Shown: positions 24,285 through 33,857 of the stretch, in pieces
How the letters are laid out: each line of letters starts with the position of its first letter
Position numbering within the stretch: the first letter of the stretch is position 1
DNA from: Salegentibacter sp.
GTDB taxonomy: Bacteria; Bacteroidota; Bacteroidia; Flavobacteriales; Flavobacteriaceae
Direction of reading: 5' to 3'
Length of the DNA: 64,000 bases
Assembly: GCA_017795085.1 (NCBI GenBank)
Contig: CP051246.1
Span: 3,722,514 to 3,786,513 of the forward strand
Made by a program: the position numbers and the translations under genes
Notes under the pieces: generated by a model
Seen by the model: only the letters and a program-made list of their open reading frames with translations
Databases searched by the model: none
Told to the model about the DNA's origin: nothing

Positions 24285-24563
24285 ATGAAAATTAGAAATT
24301 TAATGTTACCGATGATGGCCTTTATTTGTGCCATAGGAATGGCTTTTTCCACTTCGAATTCTGTACAACAAGAACATGATTATGTCGATTTAGGAAATGG
24401 CAATTTTATGGAAATTGATGAATTGGATTGTGGAATTGGCAGCCAAATCTGTCAGGCTGAATTAGGAGAAGACGGACCTGTTTATCCCGTTTATGATGAG
24501 GAAACTTCAGAAAATCCCAAACAAAGCTCTTCTGAAGATCCCTTCACTGTAGATCCAGAGTAA
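24285..24563 (+). CDS. DUF6520 family small secreted protein
   Basis: A 92-residue protein with an N-terminal signal (MKIRNLMLPMMAFICAIGMAF), an acidic short body and two mature-part cysteines at 49 and 56 (CGIGSQIC), followed by an acidic Ser/Glu/Pro tail. These features match DUF6520, small Bacteroidota proteins often found beside MauE/DoxX genes. Function is unknown; the Cys pair suggests a disulfide-bonded or covalently attached peptide matured with the neighbouring MauE-type protein. The gene begins 50 bp after MauE and ends at a strong bidirectional terminator. Confidence 0.72.
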   Translation: MKIRNLMLPMMAFICAIGMAFSTSNSVQQEHDYVDLGNGNFMEIDELDCGIGSQICQAELGEDGPVYPVYDEETSENPKQSSSEDPFTVDPE

Positions 24564-24587
24564 GCAAGCCCATTTTCATTTATTTAT

Positions 24588-24628
24588 ACAGCACATCGTG
24601 ATATTATACAGGATGTGCTGTTATTTTA
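24588..24628. terminator. Bidirectional terminator between DUF6520 and M16 genes
   Basis: ACAGCACATC (24588-24597) pairs perfectly with GATGTGCTGT (24612-24621), followed by TATTTT; the other side has an A/T-rich flank. It lies between convergent genes. Confidence 0.75.
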
Positions 24629-27505
24629 AAATTCTTTTAGATCCATATTATCAATCATTAACAATTCATATTTATTCCCACTCCTATAATATTTTTTTGC
24701 AATTGAAGCGATGTCCTTTATAGTAATAGAGTTTAAAAACCTTTTAACCATTTCCGGGGCAATCACAGGTTCTCCATATCGAAATTTCCTATATAACCTC
24801 TTTTGAATTTTAAGGGGATGTTCTTGGGATTTAGTTTCATACTTACCATAAAGTTTTTCCATTCCCTCTTTAAAAATTACCGGGGAAATTTTGGCATCTT
24901 TTATATCATCAATAATTTGATATATCCTTTCTTTGAGCAACGAAAGTTCATCGGGTTCGCATGAAAACCGGAAATTCACCTCAAATCGGTTCATCACTCT
25001 ATTATGATTTCCGGCCACACCAAAAGAATATAGGGAGAACCCGTCCTTGCTCCGAAGATCTTTAATAATTCTATTAGTAACAACTCCCAAAGCCTGAACC
25101 TTTAATTGCTCTCGCCAATTTGTATGTTTAGTCTCGGAATGTATATATTTAAAACCGTAATACGCATTTTCTGAACTATATAGGTCAGGAAGGTTTTCTC
25201 TTTGATAAATCGGTCCTTTTGGAAGGTCAGATTGGATTGTACTAACACCTGAACTTTGCTGGAAATTTTTAACATTTGGAAGGTTTCCAAGGTATTTTCT
25301 AGCTAATTGAAGCACCTGTTTAGATTTAAAATCTCCAGTAATAATGAACTGAAAATCTCCGGCTTGCGAAAAAATCTGATTATAAATCTCAAAAGCTTTT
25401 TTATTATCCACACTTGCTATTGCACTAATTCTTTTAGTTCCGAATGGAAGATTTCTATAATCTTTAGTTAGTGCTGCTTGTTTATCTATAAAGTCATTTA
25501 TTGCATTCTTAGATTTCTCTAAAAATTTAAACTGGCTAATTTTCCAATCTTTGAAAGCCATGGAATCCTTGCGAGGTTCAGTAATATAAAGGTAAATTAA
25601 TTGCATTAATACCTCAAGATCATCGTTAGACACCATCCCTTTTATTCCTGCTTCATTAAATCCTATATAAGGGTTAATATCTATGTTCAAGGATTTAGTA
25701 GTTTTCAAATACCGCTTCAGTTGGAATTTATTCATATCTCCTATCCCAGAATGCTTTATTAATAACGGGGAATAAACGGCTGAATAATAATCTTCTTCCG
25801 AAAAGCTTGAAGCTCCATCTTTACTAAATCCGTGTAAATAAACATTCCCACTTTTTACGGGGGAACTTCCAGGTTTTAAAAATAATTTTATTCCATTTTC
25901 AAGAGTAAATATTTGCCCGCCCGAAATAGACGAAGGAGTTTTTTGATATCCTTTTAATGGCAAAGAATCAAATTGTGTTTTTGATAATAGCTTTTTTGGT
26001 AGGTTAGGAATTTCAAAAGGAATGACTGCATTTTTAAAATTATCCCGTATGAATTTTCGTGTTTCCTTCTCCTTAATAAATAAGCCCGTATAATCTTTTG
26101 GTGCGATTACACCAATATCTTCAGGTACTTTAGATAAAATTCTCGTAGCGGTTCTATTTAAATCTTCTATGGATAGCTCTTGAATGAAATTTCGTAAAGA
26201 TATTACCTTACCGGAAGGTAATGCTTCCCCCCGAACAAAATTTTGCCTTATTTGACTTATCCAGTAATTTTCACTTTTGGTAAGAGAAAGTCTCCAGTTT
26301 GCTAAGAATTCCTTTTTGGCCCAGTTCAATTCTTCAGGAAGAACTCCATATTTTCTCACCTGGTTAAGTATATTTATTGCACTTTCTACAGATTCCTCGT
26401 CTTTACCTCTTTGAGCACGGATTGTAACCCTTAATGCCCCCGGAGACTTGTCCAGGTTTTGAGTATGAATACTATAAATATTATGTTTTTTGATGTAATT
26501 GTGACTTTCAGCATCGAAGCGCTTATTTAAGATTCTGGCAAAAAGGTCACTCTTTACTTTTAATTTTATTCCCCGCCAACTTTCCAGGTATTTCTGGCTT
26601 TCCGGATCTCTAAAAAATAAATTAACCTGAACAGGAGTTCCCAAAACTGTGGATATTGTATCTTGTTGAAAGTTTACTACCACAAAATTGGGGGAACTTG
26701 AATAATAGGTATCATCGCAAGATGATTGAGAGGGTTTATCTAATGGTTTTTTTATGTCTGAAAGGATAAGCTTCACCTGTTTTTCCAGACTTTCCACGTT
26801 CTCTATATCCCCTACAACACTAACCCCCATTAAATCAGAGCGATACCATTTTTTGTAAAATTTCTTCAATTCAAGATGCGAAAAATTCTTATTACGTTCT
26901 TTAAATTGCTCATTATTTCTTTGACAGGGAAATAACTGAAAATAAAGCGATTTTTCACTTAAAAGCTTTTTCCTATTGGCATCATCCCTTCGATATTCCT
27001 GCATTAGGACTCCTCGTTCCCTGTCTATATTCTCTTTAGATAAAACTAAGCCATCAGCAATATCCTTAAACCACTTCAATCCTACATTAATTGCGCTAAA
27101 GTTATTATCAGGAATATTGAAAAAGTATTCAGTCCAAATATTATTGGTGTTTCCCATAATATCTGATTCGTCCATTCCTAAAGGAACAAGTATTTCTGGG
27201 GTATTATTGAGGCCTTTAGGAAAATTTTCGGTTTCTCTGAATGCCAAATGTTCTAAAGCATGAGCAAAATCTATTTCTTTAGCCTCTTCTTGTTCTGAAC
27301 CTACTTTCACATAAAACCTTAATTTTAATCCAGAATTGGCGCTTTTTAATGGTTTTATATAGTAAGTTAATCCATTATCTAAAATTCCATATCTTACACT
27401 TTTGTCTATAGGTAGTGAATCTTCAGGGCTTTTATCAGTTTGACAATTTAATTTTAAAATGGAAAAATTTACTATTATTAAAATTATATAAATACGTATT
27501 TTCAT
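24626..27505 (-). CDS. M16-family zinc metallopeptidase
   Basis: A 959-residue exported protein: signal peptide (IYIILIIVNFSILKLNC), then tandem M16 (insulinase/pitrilysin-like) domains. The inverted zinc motif HxxEH is visible as FAHALEHLAF (His82, Glu85, His86), with the downstream Glu in DRERGVLMQEYRR. The second half (LENGIKLFLKPGSSPVKSG and later PDLYSSENAYYGFKY) corresponds to the catalytically inactive partner domain. Length is normal for bacterial double-domain M16 peptidases. It is the last gene of a SusC-SusD-M16 operon (16 bp after SusD), so it probably trims peptides handled by that outer-membrane importer in the periplasm. Confidence 0.92.
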   Translation of the reverse strand: MKIRIYIILIIVNFSILKLNCQTDKSPEDSLPIDKSVRYGILDNGLTYYIKPLKSANSGLKLRFYVKVGSEQEEAKEIDFAHALEHLAFRETENFPKGLNNTPEILVPLGMDESDIMGNTNNIWTEYFFNIPDNNFSAINVGLKWFKDIADGLVLSKENIDRERGVLMQEYRRDDANRKKLLSEKSLYFQLFPCQRNNEQFKERNKNFSHLELKKFYKKWYRSDLMGVSVVGDIENVESLEKQVKLILSDIKKPLDKPSQSSCDDTYYSSSPNFVVVNFQQDTISTVLGTPVQVNLFFRDPESQKYLESWRGIKLKVKSDLFARILNKRFDAESHNYIKKHNIYSIHTQNLDKSPGALRVTIRAQRGKDEESVESAINILNQVRKYGVLPEELNWAKKEFLANWRLSLTKSENYWISQIRQNFVRGEALPSGKVISLRNFIQELSIEDLNRTATRILSKVPEDIGVIAPKDYTGLFIKEKETRKFIRDNFKNAVIPFEIPNLPKKLLSKTQFDSLPLKGYQKTPSSISGGQIFTLENGIKLFLKPGSSPVKSGNVYLHGFSKDGASSFSEEDYYSAVYSPLLIKHSGIGDMNKFQLKRYLKTTKSLNIDINPYIGFNEAGIKGMVSNDDLEVLMQLIYLYITEPRKDSMAFKDWKISQFKFLEKSKNAINDFIDKQAALTKDYRNLPFGTKRISAIASVDNKKAFEIYNQIFSQAGDFQFIITGDFKSKQVLQLARKYLGNLPNVKNFQQSSGVSTIQSDLPKGPIYQRENLPDLYSSENAYYGFKYIHSETKHTNWREQLKVQALGVVTNRIIKDLRSKDGFSLYSFGVAGNHNRVMNRFEVNFRFSCEPDELSLLKERIYQIIDDIKDAKISPVIFKEGMEKLYGKYETKSQEHPLKIQKRLYRKFRYGEPVIAPEMVKRFLNSITIKDIASIAKKYYRSGNKYELLMIDNMDLKEF

Positions 27506-27521
27506 TTTCTAATGCTTAACG

Positions 27522-28925
27522 TTAATAACCTGGATTTTGAGTTAAATTCGGGTTCTTCATACGTTCTTCGGCCGGTATTGGGAATAGTAAATCGGTTTCC
27601 TCCCATAAAGGTTTATCATTTCCTAATATTTCCCCCATTCTTCCTGTCCGTTTTAAATCAAACCAACGATGCCCCCATTCCGCAAAGAATTCCATTCTTC
27701 GCTCTTCTAAAATCTTATTCAATAATTCGGTCTGATTCATATTAGGGGCGGTATTGGCAATTAGATCCACACCGGCTCTGCTCCTAATTACATCAATATC
27801 ACCAATCGCTCCGGTAAGATTATTTTGCTGTGCACGTGCTTCTGCTCTAATGAGATATTGTTCTGATAATCTTAAAACCATGGAATATTCGGAAACCGGT
27901 AATTCATTACTAAGCCATATTTTATACTTATAAACATAGTGCTCCTGTAATAAATCATTAAATCCTACCCAATTTAAAACCCGTTTATCCGTTTCGTCGA
28001 ATAGTTCTAGAAAGTCCGCTCTAAGTGCGTTACTAACAAAAAAGGGCAACAGGTCACTGTGGATAAACAAATTACCTTCATTGGTTTGAGTGTTACCTCC
28101 TCTTCCTATGGGGGAAAGCTGCCATATAGCTTCTCTACTATTTGCTAAAAAGACCTGATTTAATTCGTCCAGTATCTCAAAATCTGCAGTATTGCCTATC
28201 ACCTCAGAACTTAATTCCTCGGCCATTTCCCACTCTTCCATATATAAATAAAACCGGGCTAAAAATGCTTTTACTGTATAACTATTTACCTGTGTTCGTT
28301 CAGTAATCTCCTGATCATCACTCAATAATTCTGAAGATATAAGAAGATCGTCCAGAACTTGATTATACACCTCTGATTGAGGGATTCTGGAGGCTAACTC
28401 GTTTTCCCGATAATTGGAAGTTAGTAAAAGTGGAAGGTCTCCATATACATTGGTCAAATGAAAATATGTGAATGCCCTTATGAATCTGGCTTCCCCTTCT
28501 AATCGAATCTTTAGTTCTTGAGAAATTCCCTCAGAACCTGATACTCCCTCCAAAAATGTATTTACCATATAGATAATATTATATGCGCTTGACCATAGGT
28601 TTAAATTGTAATCGTTATCAGCAATAATCTCACTCTCTTCATACTGAAGACGATCTAGATTGGTAGTTCTAATATTTTTAATATTATCAGCGGATAATCC
28701 AGCTAGGTAAGTTATGCTACTTGATGACCCGTTTATATATGAAGCCTGGAATAACTGATTGTAAATACCGGTCATTGCACTCTCAGCTGTTTCATTACTA
28801 CCAAATACTTCTTGCTGTACCAGTTTATTATTAGGAGGGGCTACTTCTACAAAATCTTCGCATGAGGAGAAACAGAAGCATGCAAAAAGAATAACAAAGC
28901 GATCTATATATAATTTAATTTCCAT
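27522..28925 (-). CDS. SusD/RagB-family outer-membrane lipoprotein
   Basis: A 467-residue surface lipoprotein with lipobox ending at Cys22 (ACFCFSSCEDF) and SusD blocks: GSNETAESAMTGIYNQLFQA, RLEGEARFIRAFTYFHLTNV, YGDLPLLLTSNY, NSYTVKAFLARFYLYMEEWE and the C-terminal EERRMEFFAEWGHRWFDLKR. SusD proteins cap the SusC channel and bind the ligand. It lies 9 bp after the SusC gene and is followed by an M16 peptidase instead of glycosidases, which favours a peptide ligand, as in RagAB. The ligand cannot be read from sequence. Confidence 0.94.
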   Translation of the reverse strand: MEIKLYIDRFVILFACFCFSSCEDFVEVAPPNNKLVQQEVFGSNETAESAMTGIYNQLFQASYINGSSSSITYLAGLSADNIKNIRTTNLDRLQYEESEIIADNDYNLNLWSSAYNIIYMVNTFLEGVSGSEGISQELKIRLEGEARFIRAFTYFHLTNVYGDLPLLLTSNYRENELASRIPQSEVYNQVLDDLLISSELLSDDQEITERTQVNSYTVKAFLARFYLYMEEWEMAEELSSEVIGNTADFEILDELNQVFLANSREAIWQLSPIGRGGNTQTNEGNLFIHSDLLPFFVSNALRADFLELFDETDKRVLNWVGFNDLLQEHYVYKYKIWLSNELPVSEYSMVLRLSEQYLIRAEARAQQNNLTGAIGDIDVIRSRAGVDLIANTAPNMNQTELLNKILEERRMEFFAEWGHRWFDLKRTGRMGEILGNDKPLWEETDLLFPIPAEERMKNPNLTQNPGY

Positions 28926-28934
28926 AATTTCTAT

Positions 28935-31928
28935 TTATAAATTGATTTGAACTCCGCCACTTACTGTTCTGAGATTACCTATTTCTATTCCGGAAAGAGA
29001 AAGTTGGGGATCCATGCCCCCATAGGGAGTTATGGTTAATAAGTTTTGGCCGTGAATAAATAATTTGCACCTCTTAAAACCTATTCTTTCCAGTGATTTA
29101 CGTGGTATATTATATCCAAAGGATAAAGACTGTAAACGTAAAAAAGAAGCATCCTGAATGGGAAAGGTCGTATTCAAAACATTATTGAATGCCGTACCTG
29201 CTTGGGAAGATTGTGATATTTTTTGAAACTTACTCTCTCCATCTAGATTACCTAAGATATCTACCATTGGATTAAGAGGTCTGCCAGCATTAAACAAAGA
29301 ATGGGAACCATTTTTCTTTTCAAATTGCCAGAGAAATTGTAGAGAAAATTTTTTGAAGCTTAAAGTGTTATTTATCCCACCAAAAAATTCGCTGTTACGA
29401 TCTATAATTACATTCCTATCCTGATAATCAAAACTTCCATCTTCATTAATATCCCTGATGGCATAAAATCCTGTTTCGGGGTCTAATCCATCATACTCAT
29501 AACCCAGGTTTATATTTAAGGGGTGTCCGATGCGATATGTATTAGCATATGAAGATTGTTCAATATCAGGATAATCAATCAGTTTATTTCTGGGGAAACT
29601 AACATTAAAAGAAGTCTGCCAACGAAAATTTTTAGTCTCAAAATTTATTGTTGAAGCCTCTAATTCCCATCCGGAATTTTCTACGGTTGCAGGCAAATTA
29701 GCCTGAACGGAACTGAAACCGGTCATTGAAGGAAGGGCATAACCAACCAATTGATTAGAGGACTTATTGCGATACCAACTTAACCCCAATCTAATTCGAT
29801 CGCTAAAAAATGCTAACTCTATAGCTCCCTCTAGTTTTTTGTTTACTTCCCACGAATAATCAGGGTTTGCCAGTGCGGAAGGATATAATCCGCCCGGTCC
29901 GGCCGTAGCTTCATAAGCATCTAGGTAGCCATAGTCCCCGATTTGATCATTTCCTGTTGTTCCATAACTTCCTCTTAATTTACCAAATGAAAGAAATGAT
30001 AGGTTTTTCTTTATAACAGCCTCTTCCGAAAAGATCCAGGCAGCTCCCACCGCTCCAAAATTGGCAAATCGATTATTGGGACCGAATCGGGAAGAACCAT
30101 CCCTACGTCCCGTTAGGTTTATAAAATATTTACGATCCCAGTTCATTCCTATGCGAGCAAAAAGTGCACTATACCTATACTCCGTATTTTCGCTGGCCGC
30201 ATTCACAATTGTTTCCGCAGCGGTCAGGTTTCCTATTAAAGCTTCAGAAACATACCCATTAGCACGAAATCTTGAATTACTACTGGAATTTTCCTGTAAG
30301 GTTGCCCCCATAATGGATTGTAAATTGAGTTTACCAAAATCTTTCTCATAATTTAGCTGAGGCTCTAAAATCCAGGATTTTCTATTGGAATTTAAATGTG
30401 AGGAATTATTGGTTTGAACATCTGCCGGGCTTGATGACCTGGCAGGTAATTTTAAAATTTCCTCACTCCAGTTATTGGTGTAACCTAAACTCGTTTTAAA
30501 GCTTAGACCTGAATATATTTTATAAGAGAATAATATATTTGAGATAAAATTATTGTTATTGGTAGTACTGCTATTGTAATAACCATTAAGCGGATTATCC
30601 AAACCTGCCTCTGTCCAATCACTCCAGTTTAAAGTACCATCTTCATTAAAGATAGCAGGAGCATTAGGAGGTAAACGGGCGATAGAACTGAAGCCCACAT
30701 TCCCCACTAAATTATTAATGTCTATACCATAATTTACTGAAAGATTGATATTAAACTTCTGATCATAAGAAGTATGGCGGAGACTAAAATTCCCTGTAAC
30801 CTTATTGTAATCAAAATCACCTGGATAAACTGTTCCCTGAGAAAAGTAAGAACCTCCTAATCTAAACGAAGTATTTTCGTTCCCTCCTGAAAATACCAGG
30901 TTAGCATTGGTAGTGCTTGAAGTGCCGCCAAATAAAAATTCCTGCCAGTCAGTATACCTATCCTGATCCCATAATACCAAATCGTAGGCATTATTAGCAT
31001 CAGGCTCCAAACCATCATTTTCAAAAGCTTTTCGTCTTACCCTCAGGTATTCTTCAGTATTCAATAAGTCTAACCTATTTGGTACTGTTGACGCTCCGGT
31101 GTAAACCCTTGCCTCTAAGCCGGTACCTCTTTGTTTATCGGTTTTGGTGGTAATCAATACAACACCATTGGCACCCCTTGACCCATAAATAGCTGTGGCA
31201 TCTGCATCTTTTAAAACCTCAATACTTTCAATATTAGAAACATTTAAAGTATTGAGGGGGTCTAAACCAGCATTGAATGCTATTGAATTTGTCTCTACTG
31301 GTGTGGAAATAATCGGAACCCCGTCAATAATATACAGAGGAAAGTTTCCTTCTTCTCTCAAACTATTGATCCCTCTTATACGAATAGTTGATGCCGTACC
31401 GGGATTACTACCTCCTGGCGTAACCTCTACCCCCGCCATTCTTCCCTGTAACGCCTGTAAAGGACTCACCACCGGCTGCAACTCTATTTCTTCGGCCGTT
31501 ACTCTCGAAATATTTCCGGTACGTTCTCGTTCTGTAGTATTATAATACCCCGCATTGATTTCTACAGCGCCCAGGGCCTGTACATCTTCTTCTAACTGGA
31601 TATCGATTTCTTTCCGGCCATCTACGGCCACTTCTCTACTTTTAAATCCCAGATAGGAAATAACTAAAGTGGCCCCCGCTGGAGCGGTTATGTTATATGT
31701 CCCCTCCATCTCCGTAAGGGTACCGTTATTGGTATCTTTAATGGAAACGGTAGCACCCGGAACCGGCAGCCCGTCTTTATCGGTAATAATTCCCGTTATT
31801 GTGATATCCTGAAAATAAGGAAGTGGTGTGGTAGTGACCGCTGCCAATGATTTTATAGAAAATATAAGGAGCAGGCCAATTACTATTACCGCCACGATAT
31901 ACGCGCGGCTTTGGTAATTATTTTTCAT
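28935..31928 (-). CDS. SusC/RagA-family TonB-dependent transporter
   Basis: A 997-residue outer-membrane beta-barrel. After a signal sequence (IVAVIVIGLLLIFSIKSLA) comes a CarboxypepD_reg-like domain (ITGIITDKDGLPVPGATVSI, LVISYLGFKSREV), a plug domain with the SusC signature STIRIRGINSLREEGNFPLY then IIDGVPI, and VLKDADATAIYGSRGANGVV, followed by the barrel ending near FIHGQNLLTITPYGGMDP. No N-terminal anti-sigma-interacting extension is present. It is the first gene of an operon with SusD and M16 peptidase. A long leader with a strong hairpin lies upstream. Confidence 0.95.
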   Translation of the reverse strand: MKNNYQSRAYIVAVIVIGLLLIFSIKSLAAVTTTPLPYFQDITITGIITDKDGLPVPGATVSIKDTNNGTLTEMEGTYNITAPAGATLVISYLGFKSREVAVDGRKEIDIQLEEDVQALGAVEINAGYYNTTERERTGNISRVTAEEIELQPVVSPLQALQGRMAGVEVTPGGSNPGTASTIRIRGINSLREEGNFPLYIIDGVPIISTPVETNSIAFNAGLDPLNTLNVSNIESIEVLKDADATAIYGSRGANGVVLITTKTDKQRGTGLEARVYTGASTVPNRLDLLNTEEYLRVRRKAFENDGLEPDANNAYDLVLWDQDRYTDWQEFLFGGTSSTTNANLVFSGGNENTSFRLGGSYFSQGTVYPGDFDYNKVTGNFSLRHTSYDQKFNINLSVNYGIDINNLVGNVGFSSIARLPPNAPAIFNEDGTLNWSDWTEAGLDNPLNGYYNSSTTNNNNFISNILFSYKIYSGLSFKTSLGYTNNWSEEILKLPARSSSPADVQTNNSSHLNSNRKSWILEPQLNYEKDFGKLNLQSIMGATLQENSSSNSRFRANGYVSEALIGNLTAAETIVNAASENTEYRYSALFARIGMNWDRKYFINLTGRRDGSSRFGPNNRFANFGAVGAAWIFSEEAVIKKNLSFLSFGKLRGSYGTTGNDQIGDYGYLDAYEATAGPGGLYPSALANPDYSWEVNKKLEGAIELAFFSDRIRLGLSWYRNKSSNQLVGYALPSMTGFSSVQANLPATVENSGWELEASTINFETKNFRWQTSFNVSFPRNKLIDYPDIEQSSYANTYRIGHPLNINLGYEYDGLDPETGFYAIRDINEDGSFDYQDRNVIIDRNSEFFGGINNTLSFKKFSLQFLWQFEKKNGSHSLFNAGRPLNPMVDILGNLDGESKFQKISQSSQAGTAFNNVLNTTFPIQDASFLRLQSLSFGYNIPRKSLERIGFKRCKLFIHGQNLLTITPYGGMDPQLSLSGIEIGNLRTVSGGVQINL

Positions 31929-32720
31929 AATTTTGCGTGTGATTTTAAATGAAACATTGTTTTATTTAAGCTTAGGCCTTCCCCACCAGACGCCAATCTT
32001 AGGGGAAGGTCCTTAGGCTTAATGCCATTATGGCCAATTCACTTTTCTTTTCATAAACAATTTCTTTTTTTATTCCGGTACCGAAGCCCTACCAACGGTA
32101 CGTGCAAACCTATTAACCAATAATTTCCCAAAAGCCCACAGTTTTAGTTCCCCCATTTGGGGGTTAGGGGGCTTATCCCACCCAAAGCTGTTATTGAAAA
32201 TAGGGCTCATAACAGCAACCCACGGGATTGTTTAAGAAATTTTCCTGATCCCGCAATCAGAAATTAGCGAATACAGCTGCTTAAGGCAACTGGCGGCCGC
32301 TTTGGCCTGATGGAATGTGTAGTTTTGTGATTTGAGACTTTTTTGGAATTTAAACTTCAACAAAAGGAACTTCTTAAAACAGAAAGAGAAATTTAAATTT
32401 CGTAGGTTTGGTTGAAGAACCAATATAAGCTAAACCGGATTTTTTGGCTTTTCTTTAAAAATAATATCAAAAATAGTTATAGCCGTTATAAAAAATTTAG
32501 TAAAGCTAGAAGGGAAGTTTAATGGCAAATAGAGTTGTCGAAAATTTCTTTCCTGAAATTCCGAGTAGCCTATTGATATGAAAACAAGATTTAACACTAT
32601 TTGCTATTTTAATACTGCAATTAATTTAATTAAGAAATTAAATCAAAAAATACATAGTTGATTTTTATAGTTTTAAGGTTGACTTTTATTATATTTACAA
32701 TAAAGAAAAAAAAATGATAA
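31929..32720. other. Long intergenic region upstream of SusC
   Basis: About 790 bp between divergent SusC and XRE genes. It contains a strong imperfect hairpin at 31967-32022 (perfect core CCTTCCCC/GGGGAAGG), probably in the susC leader, and a CCCCCATTTGGGGG hairpin near 32154-32167 with an adjoining GGTTAGGGGGC. A 63-codon minus-strand frame at 32232-32423 has no recognisable domain and is not called. No gene is supported. Confidence 0.5.
31967..32022 (-). promoter_or_regulatory. Hairpin in the SusC leader region
   Basis: CCTTCCCC (31977-31984) pairs with GGGGAAGG (32002-32009); outside it TAAGC.TTAGG and CCTTAGGCTTA extend the stem imperfectly. It ends about 40 bp upstream of the SusC start. 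It may be a 5' UTR control element or terminator of something upstream. Confidence 0.4.
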
Positions 32721-33113
32721 ATGAAAACAGCAAAAAAGAGAAAAGTTCATATAGGTCGGAATATTTCTAAAATAAGAGGGATAAGAGGAATAAAACAAGA
32801 ATCCCTAGCAATAGATTTAGGGTTATCTCAAGCTGAAATATCTTCTATTGAAAATTCAGATTCAATTGAAGAGGACTTACTTAATCAAATAGCGGCAACA
32901 CTTAATGTTACACCGGAAATAATTAAAGGATTTGATGAGAATTTAGCTATTTTTAATATTAATAATCAAATTGAAAATTCTACTATAACAGAATCGTCTC
33001 AAGGTATTCATCAGGTTTTCAACCCACTAGATGAGGTAGTTGAATTATATGAGAGGCTTTTAGCTAGTGAGAAGGAAAAATTAGATTTATTAAAAAAAAT
33101 AAATAAGATTTAA
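32721..33113 (+). CDS. XRE-family regulator (first of a tandem pair)
   Basis: A 130-residue protein with an N-terminal HTH_3 domain (IGRNISKIRGIRGIKQESLA, IDLGLSQAEISSIENSD), a linker rich in Asn/Ile and a C-terminal helix (FNPLDEVVELYERLLASEKE) likely used for dimerisation. It shares layout and the NPL-x-E-x-E-E/YER C-terminal pattern with the next gene, suggesting duplication. It ends 16 bp before that gene. Targets unknown; it stands at the left border of the toxin-antitoxin/restriction island. Confidence 0.85.
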   Translation: MKTAKKRKVHIGRNISKIRGIRGIKQESLAIDLGLSQAEISSIENSDSIEEDLLNQIAATLNVTPEIIKGFDENLAIFNINNQIENSTITESSQGIHQVFNPLDEVVELYERLLASEKEKLDLLKKINKI

Positions 33114-33129
33114 AAATTATTGAGTAATC

Positions 33130-33531
33130 ATGGAAGATATAAAAAATACTTTAACGCTACATAAAGGCAGGAAAGTAGAGCGTATAAGAAAATTGAGAGG
33201 TTGGACACAAACAGAATTGGCTTCGCGATTGGGTGGTGTTTCTAAACAAGCGGTTTCGAAGATGGAACAAAGTAAAAATATCAGCGATGAAAAACTAAAA
33301 GAGGTTGCAGAAGCACTAGGTGTAACCTTCGATGGGTTGAAAAATTTTAGCGAAGAAAAAGTTTTATACAACTCAATTAATTTTTACGAAAATAGCGGTG
33401 TTAATGCCACTAACATTTCTGCCAATATTGAGACTGTAAATAATCCTTTAAAAGAAACTATCGAGATGTTTGAACGGCAATTAAAGGTGGTAAGGGAAGA
33501 ATTAATTGAGGTTCTTAAGAAGAAGGAGTAA
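33130..33531 (+). CDS. XRE-family regulator (second of a tandem pair)
   Basis: A 133-residue HTH_3 protein (KGRKVERIRKLRGWTQTELA, GGVSKQAVSKMEQSKNI, ALGVTFDGLKNFSEEK) with an Asn-rich middle and a C-terminal helix NPLKETIEMFERQLKVVREE. Same architecture as the preceding gene, with which it forms an apparent operon. Such pairs occur beside mobile-element and defence genes in Bacteroidota; whether they act as heterodimers is unknown. Confidence 0.85.
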   Translation: MEDIKNTLTLHKGRKVERIRKLRGWTQTELASRLGGVSKQAVSKMEQSKNISDEKLKEVAEALGVTFDGLKNFSEEKVLYNSINFYENSGVNATNISANIETVNNPLKETIEMFERQLKVVREELIEVLKKKE

Positions 33532-33617
33532 ATAAGTAAAAACTACCTTACTAAACTAATATTATTTACATTGGAAGTGGAACAAAAATTGTATATTGAA
33601 GCTGAAAATTTATAGTT

Positions 33618-33857
33618 ATGGGAACCGTTGAATTACGCGAAAAGTGGAAAAAATCTATAAAAACTGTAGATGTACGGTTTTTACAAATGGTTGATGCACT
33701 ATATGAAGGTTATTTTAAAAATGAAATTGTTGCTCATCATCCGGATGGAACTCCTATGACACGCCAGGAATACAAAACAGCGATAGATGTTGCAGAAGCC
33801 CAGATAGATAAAGGGGATTTTATATCGGCTGAAGAATTTGAACGTGAAGAGAATTGA
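33618..33857 (+). CDS. Antitoxin of a ParE/RelE-type toxin-antitoxin pair
   Basis: A 79-residue acidic small protein (MGTVELREKWKKSIKTVDVR, ending ISAEEFEREEN). Size, acidity and the one-base stop/start overlap TGATG with the toxin gene fit the antitoxin of a type II module. The C-terminal half (YKTAIDVAEAQIDKGDFISA) resembles the toxin-wrapping segment of Bacteroidota RelB/ParD-like antitoxins. Confidence 0.75.
   Translation: MGTVELREKWKKSIKTVDVRFLQMVDALYEGYFKNEIVAHHPDGTPMTRQEYKTAIDVAEAQIDKGDFISAEEFEREEN

Noticed and set aside
32232..32423. 63-codon minus-strand frame in the SusC upstream region
   Set aside because: No domain, no leader typical of the region, and codon use unlike neighbouring genes.
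32679..32697. TTGAC ... TATATTTA as promoter of the first XRE gene
   Set aside because: The -7 box is reasonable but the spacing to TTG is about 8 bp instead of 19-21, so no complete promoter can be claimed.
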